Assembly: GCA_028023455.1 (NCBI GenBank)
Contig: JAQFVV010012395.1
Span: forward strand, 5,766,001 to 5,830,000
Source of the DNA: Epiperipatus broadwayi
Taxonomy: Eukaryota; Onychophora; Udeonychophora; Euonychophora; Peripatidae
Direction of reading: 5' to 3'
Length of the DNA stretch: 64,000 bases
Position numbers and translations under genes: made by a program. A model generated the notes under the pieces. That model searched no databases. It was not told the origin of the DNA and was given only the letters and a program-made list of their open reading frames with translations. Positions 36,811 to 49,647 of this stretch are shown here, in pieces. Each line of letters begins with the position of its first letter. Position 1 is the first letter of the stretch.

Positions 36811-37589
36811 TATGGTCAAAGTAATAAAGGCTGGAAGAAATCCACATTAATAAAAAGGAGATAATTAAGAAGCAGAAAGTAAACAAAGTTTGAATGTGCT
36901 CCTAGTAATAAAGATATTATTAAAAGAAGTAATGAATTGTCACCTACTCTTTAAATTTCGAACCAGAATATTGGCAGCAAAAGCATATATTCATAAAGGC
37001 AATAATGTGATTTGTCTTGTTAATTGTCTAAAAACATATGTTGAAAATATTAGTCATTTATTTCCCAAGTATACTTAAAGTAAGAAAGGAGAAATAATGA
37101 GTTTGTAAGCGAATATATAAAAAAATGGAATTTTTGGCATTTACCTGGAATAAGTGAATAATAAAGATAACTTTGAAATTAAGGTAAAGTTGTGGAAAGT
37201 ATAGGTTAAATAATTTCTTTAGATTTATTGGCCAATAAATTATGATTCCAATAAAGAAGAAATCATGTTTCTCATACTGCAAGAAATCATCACCATAAAT
37301 ATCTTTCTTTGGATCCCTAATTCTCACCGCTAAATACAAAATCCAGAAAACAATCTTGGGGGTGGGAATTAATAGCACTAACATCTAGGTAAGGCATTGA
37401 TTATTCAAGTTTATGGCAGATGACACTAGAATGTAGAATGAAAATCTGCTATTATATATAATACAGAAGCAAGCTGGAAAAAAAGAAGAAGTGATATGTG
37501 GGTATTCTCATGTGTATACCATAAACAGTTTTTTTAATGATTTATTGAATATTATAAGAAAAAAATTGAATTAATCTTTTATTGGTTAA

Positions 37590-37705
37590 TAACTACTTGG
37601 TAGTAGAATGGAGAATTCTGGAGTTCAAAGTCCATGCATTGTAGCTTCAGCTCTGTTACTTCCGGTGCACAAACTTCTTATGAACTCCCACAATAAACTA
37701 CTCAA
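37590..37705 (+). repeat. Single diverged SINE copy
   Basis: GAATTCTGGAGTTCAAAGTC, CTTCCGGTGCACAAACTTCT and GAACTCCCACAATAAACTAC correspond to one unit of the array at 36135-36810, with heavy divergence. Confidence 0.6.
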
Positions 37706-38827
37706 TTATTAATAAGAATATCATATTTCGAAAAACTAGAAAATTTTAATTTAATCCAAAAGATAAAAAAAACAACTGATAAATGATTGGTTATTTTCTG
37801 TTTATTTAATCTTTTGCAATTAAAAGGAAATGCATACTGAATAAAAAATTAATTACTAATACAATTAAAAAACTGAAAATTTCTTGAAAATTGAATAGAT
37901 GAAATCGAAATTCTTTCCATATCTAAAAGATTACTTAATCAGGGAACCCCCGAGATGAAGTTCACAAACTTCTAGTCAATTTTTAACATCAGAGATGGAT
38001 TAAATTATGAAAAATATGCTTCAAAAATATAGAACATTAAGGACATATTAATCAAAAAAATCAAAACTACCCCAAATCTAAAATTAAACCAGACCAGCAT
38101 AAAAATAATATTAAAACACAACCTAAGGTTTCACTGCTACAAGCAGACTTCTCAAGTGTAAAGAACTACAAAAAAACCACACATTATATATACTATTAAA
38201 AACTACCCACAAATCCATTCACTTCCCATCCACCCTTAATCAAAAAAATGATGTCAGTATACAATTCAATAAGCAATGAGTAAAGTTAAATAATAGTATC
38301 TAATACAAAAAACTACAATTGTGATATTTGTTTGTATCCTAAAATATAAGTTTAATAACTTGTTACATAAACGTAATAAATAGATTGTATAGTAAATCAA
38401 TTAACCCATGATACCATTATCATAATTAAGATATGATCTCTGTCATGGTTATCAAGTTATATAAATGACTGTGAGTCAAGATGGCTGCCATTATAATTTA
38501 AAAACTAAAATATAATTATATATATATATATTCTTGCATTGTAATGACATAAAGGTATATTGAAATTTATGACACAATGGCAAACTATCACCAACAATGA
38601 TTAAATATAATCACTTAATTATAATATTATTGGCAATTCTTTCTGCCTTTCTTGGACAGAAAAATTAACATGCACAGCATATATATATATGTGGGTGCAT
38701 GAAATAAATATCAAAAACTTAAAAAAATTATAATTCTTCAAAGTAAAATGATAAAGAATATAGTTTTTGTTCGCAATACTTTGATTATTTTTTAAAGAGA
38801 GTTTATACTAAATATATATATATATAT

Positions 38828-38934
38828 AAGATGGGTCAAAATAGATATATTATACTGATGGGAAATAAGTGTTCAAAATGCTCACCAATGTTGCAACATC
38901 CTTGGAATGTCTTCCTAATGAATATTATATATGA
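38828..38934 (-). pseudogene. DDE transposase C-terminal remnant
   Basis: The minus strand reads RKTFQGCCNIGEHFEHLFPI, resembling the last residues of IS630/Tc1-like transposases that end near '...CR..GxHIEHL'. It abuts the end of the mariner relic at 38935, so one element may have inserted beside or into the other. Confidence 0.4.
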
Positions 38935-40028
38935 AGGTGAGTCAAAAATTATCCACATTGTGGCTATAGAATTTATTTTAATCAACTTTTAAAAAAGATA
39001 AATATATCATTTTCAATATAATCTCCCTGCTTTTCATCTATTAAACAAATCTTTGTATTCCCTCATGAAAAAATATTTTGGATTTCACTGTAAGTCATGA
39101 ATGTATACGTATTCACCTCTTCATCAGACATAAATCTTGGCTTCTTTCAGAGGACAAAATGTGATAGTCTGATGAGGAAAAGTTGGGACTATACGGATGA
39201 TAGTCTAATACCTCAAACTAAGTTTTGGACAGTGTTGACAGTGTAGGCAGTGATATGCGAACATGTATTGTCATGCAACAGCCCAATACACTTGAATTGC
39301 AATCCTCCACATTTTGTCTGAATTTTAGACTTCAACAATTTACTGAACATCTCACAGTAATGAGCACTGCTGATTGTTGAACCTTTCCCTGATAATATTC
39401 CAATATTGGCCTTTGAAAATCCCAGACTACTATAAGCATCAATTTTCCAGCTGATGGTTGACTTTTACACTTTTTCTTGGTTAATGATTAAAGATGTGTC
39501 ATTTACTTTCAGACTCATAGTGATAAATGCATGCTTCATCATTACTAAGGATTTTTTTGAAGAAACTATCACTTTCCGTAGAGTATTAGCCCAATTTTTG
39601 TTTACAGATGTCCGAAAGCTTCTGTTTAGGACTCATCTGACACAAATTTTTTGAAATTCAAATCTGTCATAAATTATTGCATAGGCAGAGTTACACATGA
39701 TTTGCAACAGACTTGTCAATAACCAACTATTAATTGCTTATATGTTTGGCTCCTTTTTCATGACTGACATTTGTGCAATCTTACTTAAATTTCTTTATCC
39801 ATTCATACACAGTTCTTCATAGTAAAACCCTTTATCCATACAATGTACAAATGCTTTGATGAATATTGACACCAGACACATCTTCAGACCACAAAAAAGA
39901 TACACTGTATAGTGCTCCTTTTTTGTCCAAATCACACCATTGTTACATTTGAACAGATGTAACACATTCAGAATTGTATAGCAGTGATTGTGAAGATAAC
40001 TACAATATACGGAAAGTTATGACAAGGC
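38935..40028 (-). mobile_element. Decayed mariner-family transposon
   Basis: The minus strand carries broken transposase sequence. Near 39160-39200 it reads YSPNFSSSDYHILSS, equivalent to the catalytic YSPDLAPSDYHLF block, followed by FMSDEEVNTYTFMTYSEIQN and, at about 39010-39030, QGDYIENDIF, the mariner C-terminus. The left end GGTGAGTCAAAAATTATCCA is matched imperfectly by the complement of the right end near 40000-40028, giving a length of about 1.1 kb, usual for mariner. Many stops and frameshifts make it inactive. Confidence 0.75.
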
Positions 40029-40084
40029 AATGCAGCCATTCAAATATATATTCAGTGATATCATCATTGAAAGAATTGTCTTAA

Positions 40085-40225
40085 ATTGTGAAATGAATGG
40101 ATAAAATAAAGCAGTTTGTTGACTGTGATAAAAAGAAAAGAGGCTAAACATTGGAAAAACTGGATTAAATTTGAAGAGACCTTTATCTTGCAATGGATCA
40201 ATAATGATTGAAATAATATATATAT
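40085..40225 (+). mobile_element. RTE LINE 3' end fragment
   Basis: The plus strand has MDKIKQFVD-like sequence with stops, then TTTATCTTGCAATGGATCAA, encoding FILQWINND-like residues, the RTE terminus. The same end is seen at 869-2640 and 4430-4770. Confidence 0.6.
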
Positions 40226-40960
40226 ATTGTTTTAATACAAGCATTTTTTTTTTGCTTCTTTTATTATCACTTATTTTTCTACATTATCATCTTCATTCAT
40301 TTAAGATGTGTAGAGCCTGGTATTATGAATTTCTCATACTATAGGTCATTTCTTTTCTGCAACTATATTTTCATTTTCTAATTACTCTCGATAATACTAA
40401 CTTCACCCAAAGCAGACTATGAACCTTAATTGTAATCTTTCATGAGACAGTGCAATTAATAATTTGCTGCAATGAAATGCATTGGGACAGGTATCAATCA
40501 CAAATGATTATACTTTTGGTTAGCTTTACCTGTGAATCTCCTATTAACTATAAATATGGAAAAGCCCAAAAATAAAAAGTTAATTTAAAATAGTTCACCT
40601 TGCACAATTTGGCTTGATTGTTATAAATGATGGATAGCTCAGTTAAACAGTAGAAATAGTTTTGATAGCACTAATCAAGTAATAGTAAAATAGGTGACAA
40701 TAATATTAATAATTTCAATGGTTTTCTAAATTTAGGTAAATGAATGTATGAATTTTGCTTGATGTAGATGTTTCAAAACCAAGACAAAGAACCGCACTTA
40801 TAATTAAAGAGTTGCCAAGGTTCAAAATCTATATAATAAATTTTAGTTTTGAAAACAATATAACTGATTAAACAAATAGCTATAATTTGAGAAATTAGTT
40901 TGTCAAGTGAAAGTAGAACAGTTATTTATGAAATTTCTAAATATATTTATGAACGACCAT

Positions 40961-41029
40961 TAACATTGAAATTAAAACAGGTAAAACTCTCCATACAGTA
41001 GTGATGTTTAGTGGTTTAACATTGAAATT
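40961..41029. mobile_element. 43-bp insertion of retrozyme-like ends with 13-bp duplication
   Basis: TAACATTGAAATT occurs at 40961-40973 and 41017-41029. Between them lies AAAACAGGTAAAACTCTCCA, TACAGTAGTG and ATGTTTAGTGGT, the two ends of the repeat unit with the middle missing. Confidence 0.75.
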
Positions 41030-44000
41030 GTTTAGTGCAGTGATATCTTTGCCCAGTTTCATTTGAAAGTTCAGAGGTAAAAAAAATGTTTCTTATAAAA
41101 ATATTTGAGATTGAGCCTGTTTTTTAATACTACATTCATTTTAATCTTGCAATATACTAAATTATATATAAACTAAAAGCAATTAGAAGTTAAGATTATG
41201 AGACATGACACCAAAAATGCATTTGGCTAAAACATTGAAACTTATATTTAATGATTATTTTTTTTCTTTTTCAATTTACAAACACACTTGTGTACTATTT
41301 ATTACATATATGAATATAAGTCTTATTAAATCCATACCAATAAAAAAATCAAATTTTTCTTCTTACATACATTGATAAAACCAATAATAATTCAAAATTT
41401 CTGGGAAATATTTCTGGAAAATAACAGTATTCATTCTGAGATTAAGGGGTATATTGCTATCAAATTTTTGCACAGCATATGGATTGAAAATTATAAACAC
41501 TTTGTAAAATTAGATGAATTTATGCTCAAAACAGTGACATCATATGGTATATAAAATAAGTCAATATTATCTATTTAAATAGTGCACAAGAACAGTATAT
41601 GTATGGATAAAAAAACATACATTAATGTATATGTGTTATATTATTTTAATCAAATGCATTTTGAATGCACCATAATCATGACTTCTAATTTATATATATA
41701 TGTGTGTGTGTATATATAGATACGTATTAGTTAACTGTCAGATAAAAATGAATATGGCTTTAAAAAGGCAAACTCTATCTCAAATATATTTATAGAAATT
41801 ATTTTTTTTAAAAGCAATTACCAATTGTACTGCATTTCAACACTAAGAATTATTAATTATATTTTCAATCTGGTCATGTTTCTTTTGAATATACAAGTAG
41901 ATATATTCTTGGTTTTTAAGTGTTTCTTTTGAATATACAAGTAGATATATTCTTGGTTTAATTAAAAACGACAATCCTGAGCAGGGAAAAGAAAATATAA
42001 CATTCTCTATTTAGATGAATAATTTCAACCTAAGTCTTCAAAATATTGCCAACATCTATTAATATCATTTGTATTAAGAACTGCTTATTTTCTTTATACC
42101 ATGACATTATGTATTTAAATATTTTTTAGTGGAATATTATGGGGGAAAGGCTTTGCATTTTGTGATATACCAGCAGACACTATCAAGTTAGTTTTTTAAT
42201 CAAGATGCTTTTGTAATATTTAATAATTAGAAAAACTATAGTAAACATTTGCCTGCCTGCAACAATGTTGCATCATGGATTGATTCTTATCCCCAAAGTG
42301 TCTGTATCTATGATTCATCCATGCAGAGTAGCTACTAAACCAAGAAATTATCATAATAAGGCTGTTCAAATCATGACTCTTCAACCAGAAATATAAATTT
42401 CTGATTAGAAGGTTTGAATAATAGTCATCTTGGAATGATTTTAAAAATCACCTGTATTTTGTATAACATCAGAAATCATGATTTAAAATGGCCACTAAGG
42501 CATGCATTGTTCTCAATTTATTTAATTGCAAACACATTACTTAGACTAAATAAAACTAAGAAGCATGTAATCATTCCATTTACATTTAAAAATGACAGGT
42601 TGGTAATTAAAAACATTTAATTAATTACTCTACCAAATCAACAATCAAAAGACGTTTTTTTAGTTTTTAAAGAAAACTGATTTCATTCTCCCATTGGACT
42701 ACTTTTAGTAAAATTTTAAAAATAAAACTATACACACACTGTTTTTAAATTCATACATTCACATTTTTATTTTATTCATAATATTAATATAATGCACACA
42801 CACATATATATAATAATACTAAACATATATTAAATGAAATTAAATAAAATGAGCATACTTTCAATGCATGTGTGTCATCATCAAGGTTTCATTGAGAATC
42901 TACAAGACCTATGTTTTGCTAATTTGAATAATGTTAGATCTTTGGTTCATTACATATTCATTTTGTAACCATGCCGATGCTTTGAAAGTATACTCAGTTT
43001 AATTAATTTCACTTAATCTATTTAAACCCATTTGATATTTTTATATTATTATTAATAATGGCAGAGTATCAAGATATCACAGAAGTATCCTATTATTTAT
43101 TCCAAAATGTGAAAGATATTAATCATGCAATTATTAAATGATTTATAAAATTAAAACAAAAAAAAAAAAACAAATATATACGGCAAACATAGGAATTCTA
43201 ATTTTATTTTTAAAAATCTTACCAATTTACAATAATCCAATAAGTAGCAATATAAGATGCATTTTACAGTTCATAAATGATGCATTATTGTTTCATGGTA
43301 TATTTTTAAAAGAACATAACATAATTATCACTTAATAAATTCTTAGTAAAGTTTATATAAACATAAAATTATAATTCCTGAAATACTTTGTATTGTTTAT
43401 GTATGTACTTAGATAACACATTTAATACTGAGTAATTAAAGCAAGTTTTATATCTCTAAAAAAGTATAGATACTTTGATATAGAGAAATTGTAGTGCTTA
43501 ATTGAATTAACAATGACATAGGTTTAGAATATCTAAAAAAAAGGTTCTCCCTTGAAATGTTTAGCTCTACAATTTTTATCATAATTTAATGAATATAAGT
43601 GGTCAAGAGTTTAAGTTCACAGGCCAAATTAGAAATTAAAAAAAAAAAATTTGTGGAACACTCCCAGCAATTGCTGTATGTATAGCAAATGTATTTTTTC
43701 ATTATAAAGTTATTATTTTCCATACTTAAATAGGTAAGTTAACCCCATAAAATCTTATAATTTAGTTCTTATATATTCCTGGATAACAACTATAATCAAG
43801 GTAAACAAAGAAATACTAAAGACTAAACATTTGAAAAAATTTTTAGCAATATTTTTATGTTTTAAAATAGAAGAAAAGTGGAGGGGGGGGTGTCTATTTT
43901 TTTTTTCAATTTAAGATATTAACTTTTTAATAATCATATATAGTTTTTTTAAATATGCTTTATTTTTTAAAGTATACATAATTTTTGAAGTGTTGGAGAA

Positions 44001-45300
44001 ACATGAAATATTTAATGACAATAAACATGTTTTTGTAAATATGTATTTTTATATTTTTAAATACAGTGCTACTAAAAATGACTTTTTCCTATCACATATT
44101 CTATTAAACTGACTTAACTTTCAACGTACTTCAAGCATTCTTGGTCAAAGTGAAAAAAAAATTCTAACTATTATAAATATTGATGCTCTTACTTGACAAA
44201 AATATAATTACCTTATAAATATATAAACAGCATAGAAATGAACCAAAATATTTAATTTATAAAATGCTATGATTCAGACACATAATGATTAAACTAAATG
44301 CCAAGTAAAAGAATGTGAGATGAAATAGAAATAATTAACAAATACCCGATTCACTGATTTTAAATAGAACTGATTGGTTGGAGAGTTTATGCTATACCAA
44401 CATTAGGTATTGCCTACTATGTTAGATACTGATTGATTAGAATTATGCTACAGGAAAGCTAATATCTGCTTTTAATTTATTTATGATAGAAAAAATTTCT
44501 TAATAAATAAATAAATATAGGGTTTTTAAAAATATTTTTACAGTTAATATTTTGGAGGAAAAAAGCCATTAAATAAATAATATTTTACAGTTAATAACTA
44601 TATGGAACTTATCTGGTAAGTTGCACATTGGTGATATTTGCATTAGTATTTAATTGTAAATATGTATTGTTTATTTCATAACCCTTTAAATGATTTTCAC
44701 ATAGATATACCAGTTTATCTGTGTTGAAGTCTCTGTTAATTGCTTCAGCTGTAGAATATCTCCTGCTGTTATGTTCAACATTATAGTGCCAGTTTTGGCC
44801 TCAATATAACAGCAAAAATATGAACTAAAATATTATTCAGGTTTTAGTAACAAAATTAATCAAGAATGGCAGTATTTCAATTTTAAATTATTTCAAATCA
44901 CCCAAATCACTATCTTTTATTATCTTTTCATGACAGCGATTAGTATTTTTCTTGGGTTTGATTGCACATAAGAGCTTTTGATTGGTATGACCAGTCACTT
45001 CCTTTGTTTCAAACTTTCACTTCTTTCTTTTCAATTTTTTTCACAAAATATTACTGTAATATATCTATTTATTCAGAGAAATGTGATTAGAAATGTTTTT
45101 TTTTAAAAAAAAATAGTTAGTTTTAGAAGATTGTAAACAAAAAGAAATTAGTCACAGCTGCAATTTGTAATTGGTTAAAAATATTGCTATTGTTTTATCA
45201 CTATAGAATTCTTTTTATCCCATTTGCAAAATTATAAATAAAATTTGAACTTTTAATAGTTTTTAATAACAATTTTTGTTTGGGCATTTTGGATAGTTTT
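41030..45300. other. A+T-rich stretch with little recognised structure
   Basis: The one clear feature is the 44-bp duplication at 41878-41961. A GC-richer patch at 42240-42360 has no recognised identity. Confidence 0.5.
41878..41961. repeat. 44-bp tandem duplication
   Basis: GTTTCTTTTGAATATACAAG and TAGATATATTCTTGGTTT occur twice in a row, starting at 41878 and 41922, identical except at the joint. Confidence 0.9.
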
Positions 45301-45308
45301 AGAGTAAA

Positions 45309-45480
45309 GACACATTGGATACTAACCCTAATAAGGAAAGACATTTTATTGACAAGTTGTACAGTAAATTAAAAGGGATTGCGAGAGAGATAAATTGTTG
45401 AAGTCTATCCTGGGTTTAACATGAAACACATTGGATGTTAATGCTATCAGGGATAGGCATTTTATTCATTCATTATATAA
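45309..45480. repeat. Imperfect tandem repeat, period about 118 bp
   Basis: CACATTGGATACTAACCCTA with GACATTTTATTGACAAGTTG at 45309 and CACATTGGATGTTAATGCTA with GGCATTTTATTCATTCATTA at 45427 are similar blocks in the same order. Function unknown. Confidence 0.45.
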
Positions 45481-46111
45481 TAAATTAGTTCAATGGTTAA
45501 AAATATTTGTCAGAAGGAAATAAGGAAGTTGAAGAGAATCATGTAGTTTGAACATCTTTACTTCCATTTCTAAGTAAACAATAATAAGTTAAAAGGTGAT
45601 GAAAAATTAAAAGCCCATTTTGTCAAACTGTTGTATTGAAAGGGAGGTAAAGATTCTAGTAAATTCAAATAAAACTCTTGTAATTAGTTAAAAAAATTTC
45701 TCATATTGTGAAGGAGCTGACTTGGTTAGAGTGATCTCAAGCAGCTCTAAGATCAAGTCAGTAAAAAAGTGGAAGTTTCTCCTATATTAAGTGTTCTTCA
45801 TGTCTGTCTGTGTTCCAAGGGAACTGTGCAAACCACACTTCTAAGCAGTATTCAATTTAAAATTACTAGGAACAAAAAAAATTCTTATTCATATAATATT
45901 TAGAAATGTGTATTAAAATAATTAATACACATGGTTGTGACGAGAATCTTGGCCTTATGATGGCTTTTGAGTATTCCATCATCAGATTTTCAGTTGGATG
46001 GACGGTTGAAGAATTGGAGTGTGGAGTGGATTGAAACCTGTTCATTAAACTATGAAGATTGGCTATCTTAATATATATATATATCGGAGCACTTATTGCA
46101 TATGTGTGATG

Positions 46112-46170
46112 ATAATCTGGACCAACTGATGATTGCTGGTTTAGCATAAAATACGGATATTGGTGATTAT
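46112..46170 (+). ncRNA. Candidate type I hammerhead-like ribozyme, second family
   Basis: The plus strand reads ATAATC, TGG, ACCAA, core CTGATGA, T, TGCT-GGTTT-AGCA, T, AAAA, TACGGA, TA, TTGGT, GATTAT. Stem I is ACCAA with TTGGT plus ATAATC with GATTAT, with a TGG bulge. Stem II is TGCT with AGCA. Stem III is A-T and T-A around ACGG, with cleavage expected after the A before TTGGT. The core CTGATGA is perfect, but the GAAA box reads AAAA (G12 to A), so this copy is probably inactive. The sequence around it is unlike both the 15-kb repeat and the PLE repeats. Confidence 0.5.
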
Positions 46171-46269
46171 TTATCTTTTCAATATATATGTGTTCAGGTG
46201 TATCAGTATTATGAGATAGAATGGTGGTTCGTGTAAAAGTCTGTGCTCATATACCCTATATATTAAAAT

Positions 46270-48000
46270 AATTAAATTAAATCTGTTTTCTCTATTATGT
46301 AAAAATAGAATTATGAAAAAAGTATTTCATAATAATTTTTAAGTATTAAATGAGAACTGTAAATTTTGGTCACATGATTTTCATTGATTAATAAAATATA
46401 TCAAAATATTGATATTTGAAATATAGAATCACCTTATAATTTGCATATTTATTAACTTTTATTTTATTTATTTGTTTGTCTTAAATTTAATATAAATTTT
46501 TACTATTTAACTATGATCAGTATGATGGTGAATAAAAAAATTGAGAAAACACCATCATCTTAAGTTATACAAATAAATGTTTTATTAGGGATTATAATAA
46601 TCATGCAAAGAAACGTCCATAATCATGTATTAGGAACCAGACATATATATGGTGTAATAGTGCAATGATTTGAGCATTACCGTCTAAACTAATTTTAAAG
46701 CAAATGATGGTAAAATTCAATATAATGTATACTGTTTAGTTGATCATACCACCCTCTTATTTTAGTCATTGAATCTGATGATGATCAACTCTTTTTTTTT
46801 TCCAGATTGAAAGATAATAAGTTGTGCTGTTGGAAAAGATTGATACTGGATTGGTGTTTCTAATTAGCCTATTTTAGCTTTGATATAGTTTTTTCTGATA
46901 GTTTATGTTGGGGATTGTCATTATGGAACTAAAAGAAATTTACAATGTGACATCTGTGACAAAACTTCAAAACCAAAGTACGTAAATCATTGGAATTTTT
47001 ATATTACTTCAGCCAATTTCTATACTTTATCTCTTTGGTTTTTTGATAGAACAACTAAACTGTCTTAATAAAAGAAATCTCTTTATTTTTATTTACACTA
47101 ACATCTATACCTTATTGATTAACTTAGTATCTATAGGTTTTGTCTTTGGAATTGAGTGATAGGTGCTGATAAGAACTAAGAGATATATTCATTTATTTAT
47201 TTTTGCTTTTTGAATTGCCTTTAGGGTCATAGTAAAATTATTTCAGTTGATAATACTATCTTATTGTAGGGGGTTTAAAAAGTCTATTATTTCGGAAAAT
47301 TGGAATCAACATTTTCTTTTTTGTAAAAGAGGGGCATTTTCTGAAATAAGGCTTTGTCAAATTGAAATATAGGATTAATAATGGGTTTACATGACAAATT
47401 TGATACACAACTCAAAGTGTTTACTTATAAGTAGATGTATTTCAGTGGATTGTAAACTATCATATTATCTTATTATGAATTCTTCATATTTTCTTAATAG
47501 TTTAGCATTAATATCAAACTATTATCTGATTTAAAAAAAAAAATCACTTGATTTATATGCAGTGATCTTATGCAATTTGTTAGAAATCATATTTATTGTT
47601 AAATAAGCTAAGAAAACATTGATTATCTTTTGAGATAATTTATTATTATTCTCCAACTAATTTGTGTGTAAAAATAATTTTGATACTATGGAGATCCAAT
47701 TTAACAAAATGACAATATTCATATGCACAAAATTATTAATACTTAGACATATTTAATAAACTAAATATTTTAACATTAGTTTATATCATACTATTTCTTT
47801 TTCTTTCTTAGCTTACATTAGATGAATTACACAATGATGATATTTATTTTTACACTCTTTTGCATGCAATGTAATCAAGCATCATAGTACAATCAATGTT
47901 TGCTGATTTTATAGAAGTCTTAAATAAAAGTGAAAAGTTGTGATATTTTATCATATATCTTTCTGCTAAAGATCAAAGCTTGCAGTTAGACTGTAACTGA
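46270..48000. other. A+T-rich stretch without recognised features
   Basis: No protein-like frame, tRNA-like segment or paired repeat was seen. Confidence 0.45.
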
Positions 48001-48121
48001 TATTACTAAAATATTAACACAGAGGCAAAACTCTCCATACAGTAGCACCACTCAGTGCAAGCCAGAGTAATCAATGGATGCAAAAAGGTTTGTGCATGAA
48101 ATCCTTATCTAATGCCTACTC

Positions 48122-48179
48122 ATTCAATATTCTCAGACTAGTTTCTAGCTTGTGGCTTTCATCAGTGAGAAGCATTGAA
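48122..48179 (-). ncRNA. Candidate hammerhead ribozyme with compensatory changes
   Basis: The minus strand reads TTCAAT, GC, TTCTCA, core CTGATGA, A, AGC-CACAA-GCT, A, GAAA, CTA, GTC, TGAGAA, T, ATTGAA. Compared with 15663-15721, a C-G pair becomes T-A in inner stem I, a C-G becomes T-A in outer stem I, and a G-C becomes A-T in stem II. A G-T wobble in stem I becomes a normal pair. All core bases and the GTC cleavage triplet are kept. The A/A mismatch at the base of stem II is also kept. Confidence 0.62.
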
Positions 48180-48242
48180 AGTGAGAGCACTAGATGCAAT
48201 GCTTTCAGATTCAAGGCTCCTCATTAGGTGCAGTACTATGTG

Positions 48243-48294
48243 ATCCAAGGCTCCTCACTGATGAAAGCTAGAAACTAGTCTGGGGATATTGGAT
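48243..48294 (+). ncRNA. Hammerhead-like motif with stem II deleted
   Basis: ATCCAA, CTCCTCA, core CTGATGA, AAGCTA, GAAA, CTAGTC, TGGGGA, TTGGAT. The core and stem I are intact, but a deletion of about 8 bases removes the stem II hairpin. Confidence 0.5.
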
Positions 48295-48937
48295 GAGTAG
48301 ATGCTAGATGGGGATTTTATGCACATAAACTTTCTTACATCCATTGATTACTCTGGTTTGCAATGGTACTAGTATATGGAGAGTTATGCCTTTATGATAA
48401 CAGCTTGTGTAAGTATAAAGAATGGTAATTAGATGATGTGTAGTGGTTTATTACTAAAATATAATTTCTGGACTAATTTTGATTTGTGTATCTAAACAAA
48501 CAAATAGCTAAAATAAAAAAAAAACTTGAAGGTATTGAAATATTTGGTTTAGTAGCTAGGATAACAAGATAGAATCTTCACTAATGGCTTAGTTTAGCAG
48601 CTTTGAATGAAAGTTAATTATTCAGAAATATTCACAAATTTCCTTCTAGTGTTCATTGATTTTAGGCTGTTTTCTTATTGCTGTTCTTGAAGATAGAATT
48701 CACTAACTATTTATGACATCAATTATGAATTGAATTTTGTCATTATAAATATTTCATTGTAAAATGATTCATTTTTGATGAAATTGATTAAGCCTGTATA
48801 TATATAGACTATATGTGAATATATGAATATACCATGTGTACCCTTTAAATGATTTTCACATAGATTTATGTAAAAAATTAAAATAGAAAAATATGATTAT
48901 TAATGAATGCCTGTGCTAGAAATATTTTAAAAAATCA

Positions 48938-49000
48938 AGCAGTTGTCCCAGCGTTAGCGGTTCGCTTCCTGACTGATGTTATGACACATGAGGAAAAAAA
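48938..49000 (+). repeat. 3' half of a tRNA-like SINE
   Basis: AGCAGTTGTCCCAGCGTTAG, CGGTTCGCTTCCTGACTGAT and GTTATGACACATGAGG match the second half of the copy at 49648-49745. The A-box half is absent. Confidence 0.6.
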
Positions 49001-49501
49001 ACTCAAAACAATAGGAATCCTTTATTAAGCAATTGTTATAAAAAATCAATTCAATTGTGAATTTCAGATCAGGTATTCCTTCTTTGTTTAATAATAATAA
49101 AAAATATTTTATATTCTAAGAAAATATTAATTAACCATTCTTCTATTTTAAATTATAAATCTGTGTCATTGTATGATTTAAAAAAATTTTATTAAAAAAA
49201 AAACATTTATCAGAAAGATTAAAAAAACAGATATAATAAAATTTATTCAATGATCTAAAAAAATATTATGTTTTATAGAACATTTTTATCAAATATTTGC
49301 CAACATTTCTATTAATTTTTTTTTTCAAGGCTAATGAAAAAAAAAGATATATAAAAATGATAAAATGGAAGTCTATTAAAAATTATAGATATGAAACAAT
49401 TTAATGATTGATTATTTATTAAAATACTGTACACATAAAGTATTATAGCTTTAGTACATACTGTAATTCAAAATATCTACCTGTTCTTTTTTTTTATATA
49501 T

Positions 49502-49585
49502 GTCAAGGCGTCAGCCGGGAAGCGAACCCCAGGATCACTGCTTAGAAAGCAGCTATGCTAGCCACTAGGCCACCAACGCTTGACA
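49502..49585 (-). repeat. tRNA-like SINE head, tRNA-Arg-like
   Basis: The minus strand reads TGGCCTAGTGGCTAGCATAG (A box), GCTGCTTTCTAAGCAGT (anticodon arm, loop TTTCTAA, anticodon TCT) and GGGGTTCGCTTCCC (T arm with B box). The outer GCGT and ACGC can pair. It lacks a standard tRNA acceptor stem and 3' signals, and sequence around it repeats, so a SINE head is favoured over a tRNA gene. Confidence 0.6.
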
Positions 49586-49647
49586 AAATATCTATCTTTT
49601 TATTTCAAAAATGTGTTTGTATGTATATTTTATACAGTAAATATATA

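Larger units (their letters stand above)
48001..48462. mobile_element. Retrozyme-like repeat, head-to-head pair with 14-bp duplication
   Basis: TATTACTAAAATAT at 48001-48014 and 48449-48462 flanks an insertion of 434 bp. The left part (about 48015-48200) is a minus-oriented piece and the right part (about 48200-48448) a plus-oriented piece of the unit seen at 15-17 kb, each with its own ribozyme-like motif. A pair of inverted pieces inside one duplication indicates a single insertion of an inverted dimer. Confidence 0.8.

Noticed and set aside
45700-45860. Further tRNA-like SINE (TTGGTTAGAGTGATCTC)
   Set aside because: Only an A-box-like match; no B box at a suitable distance.
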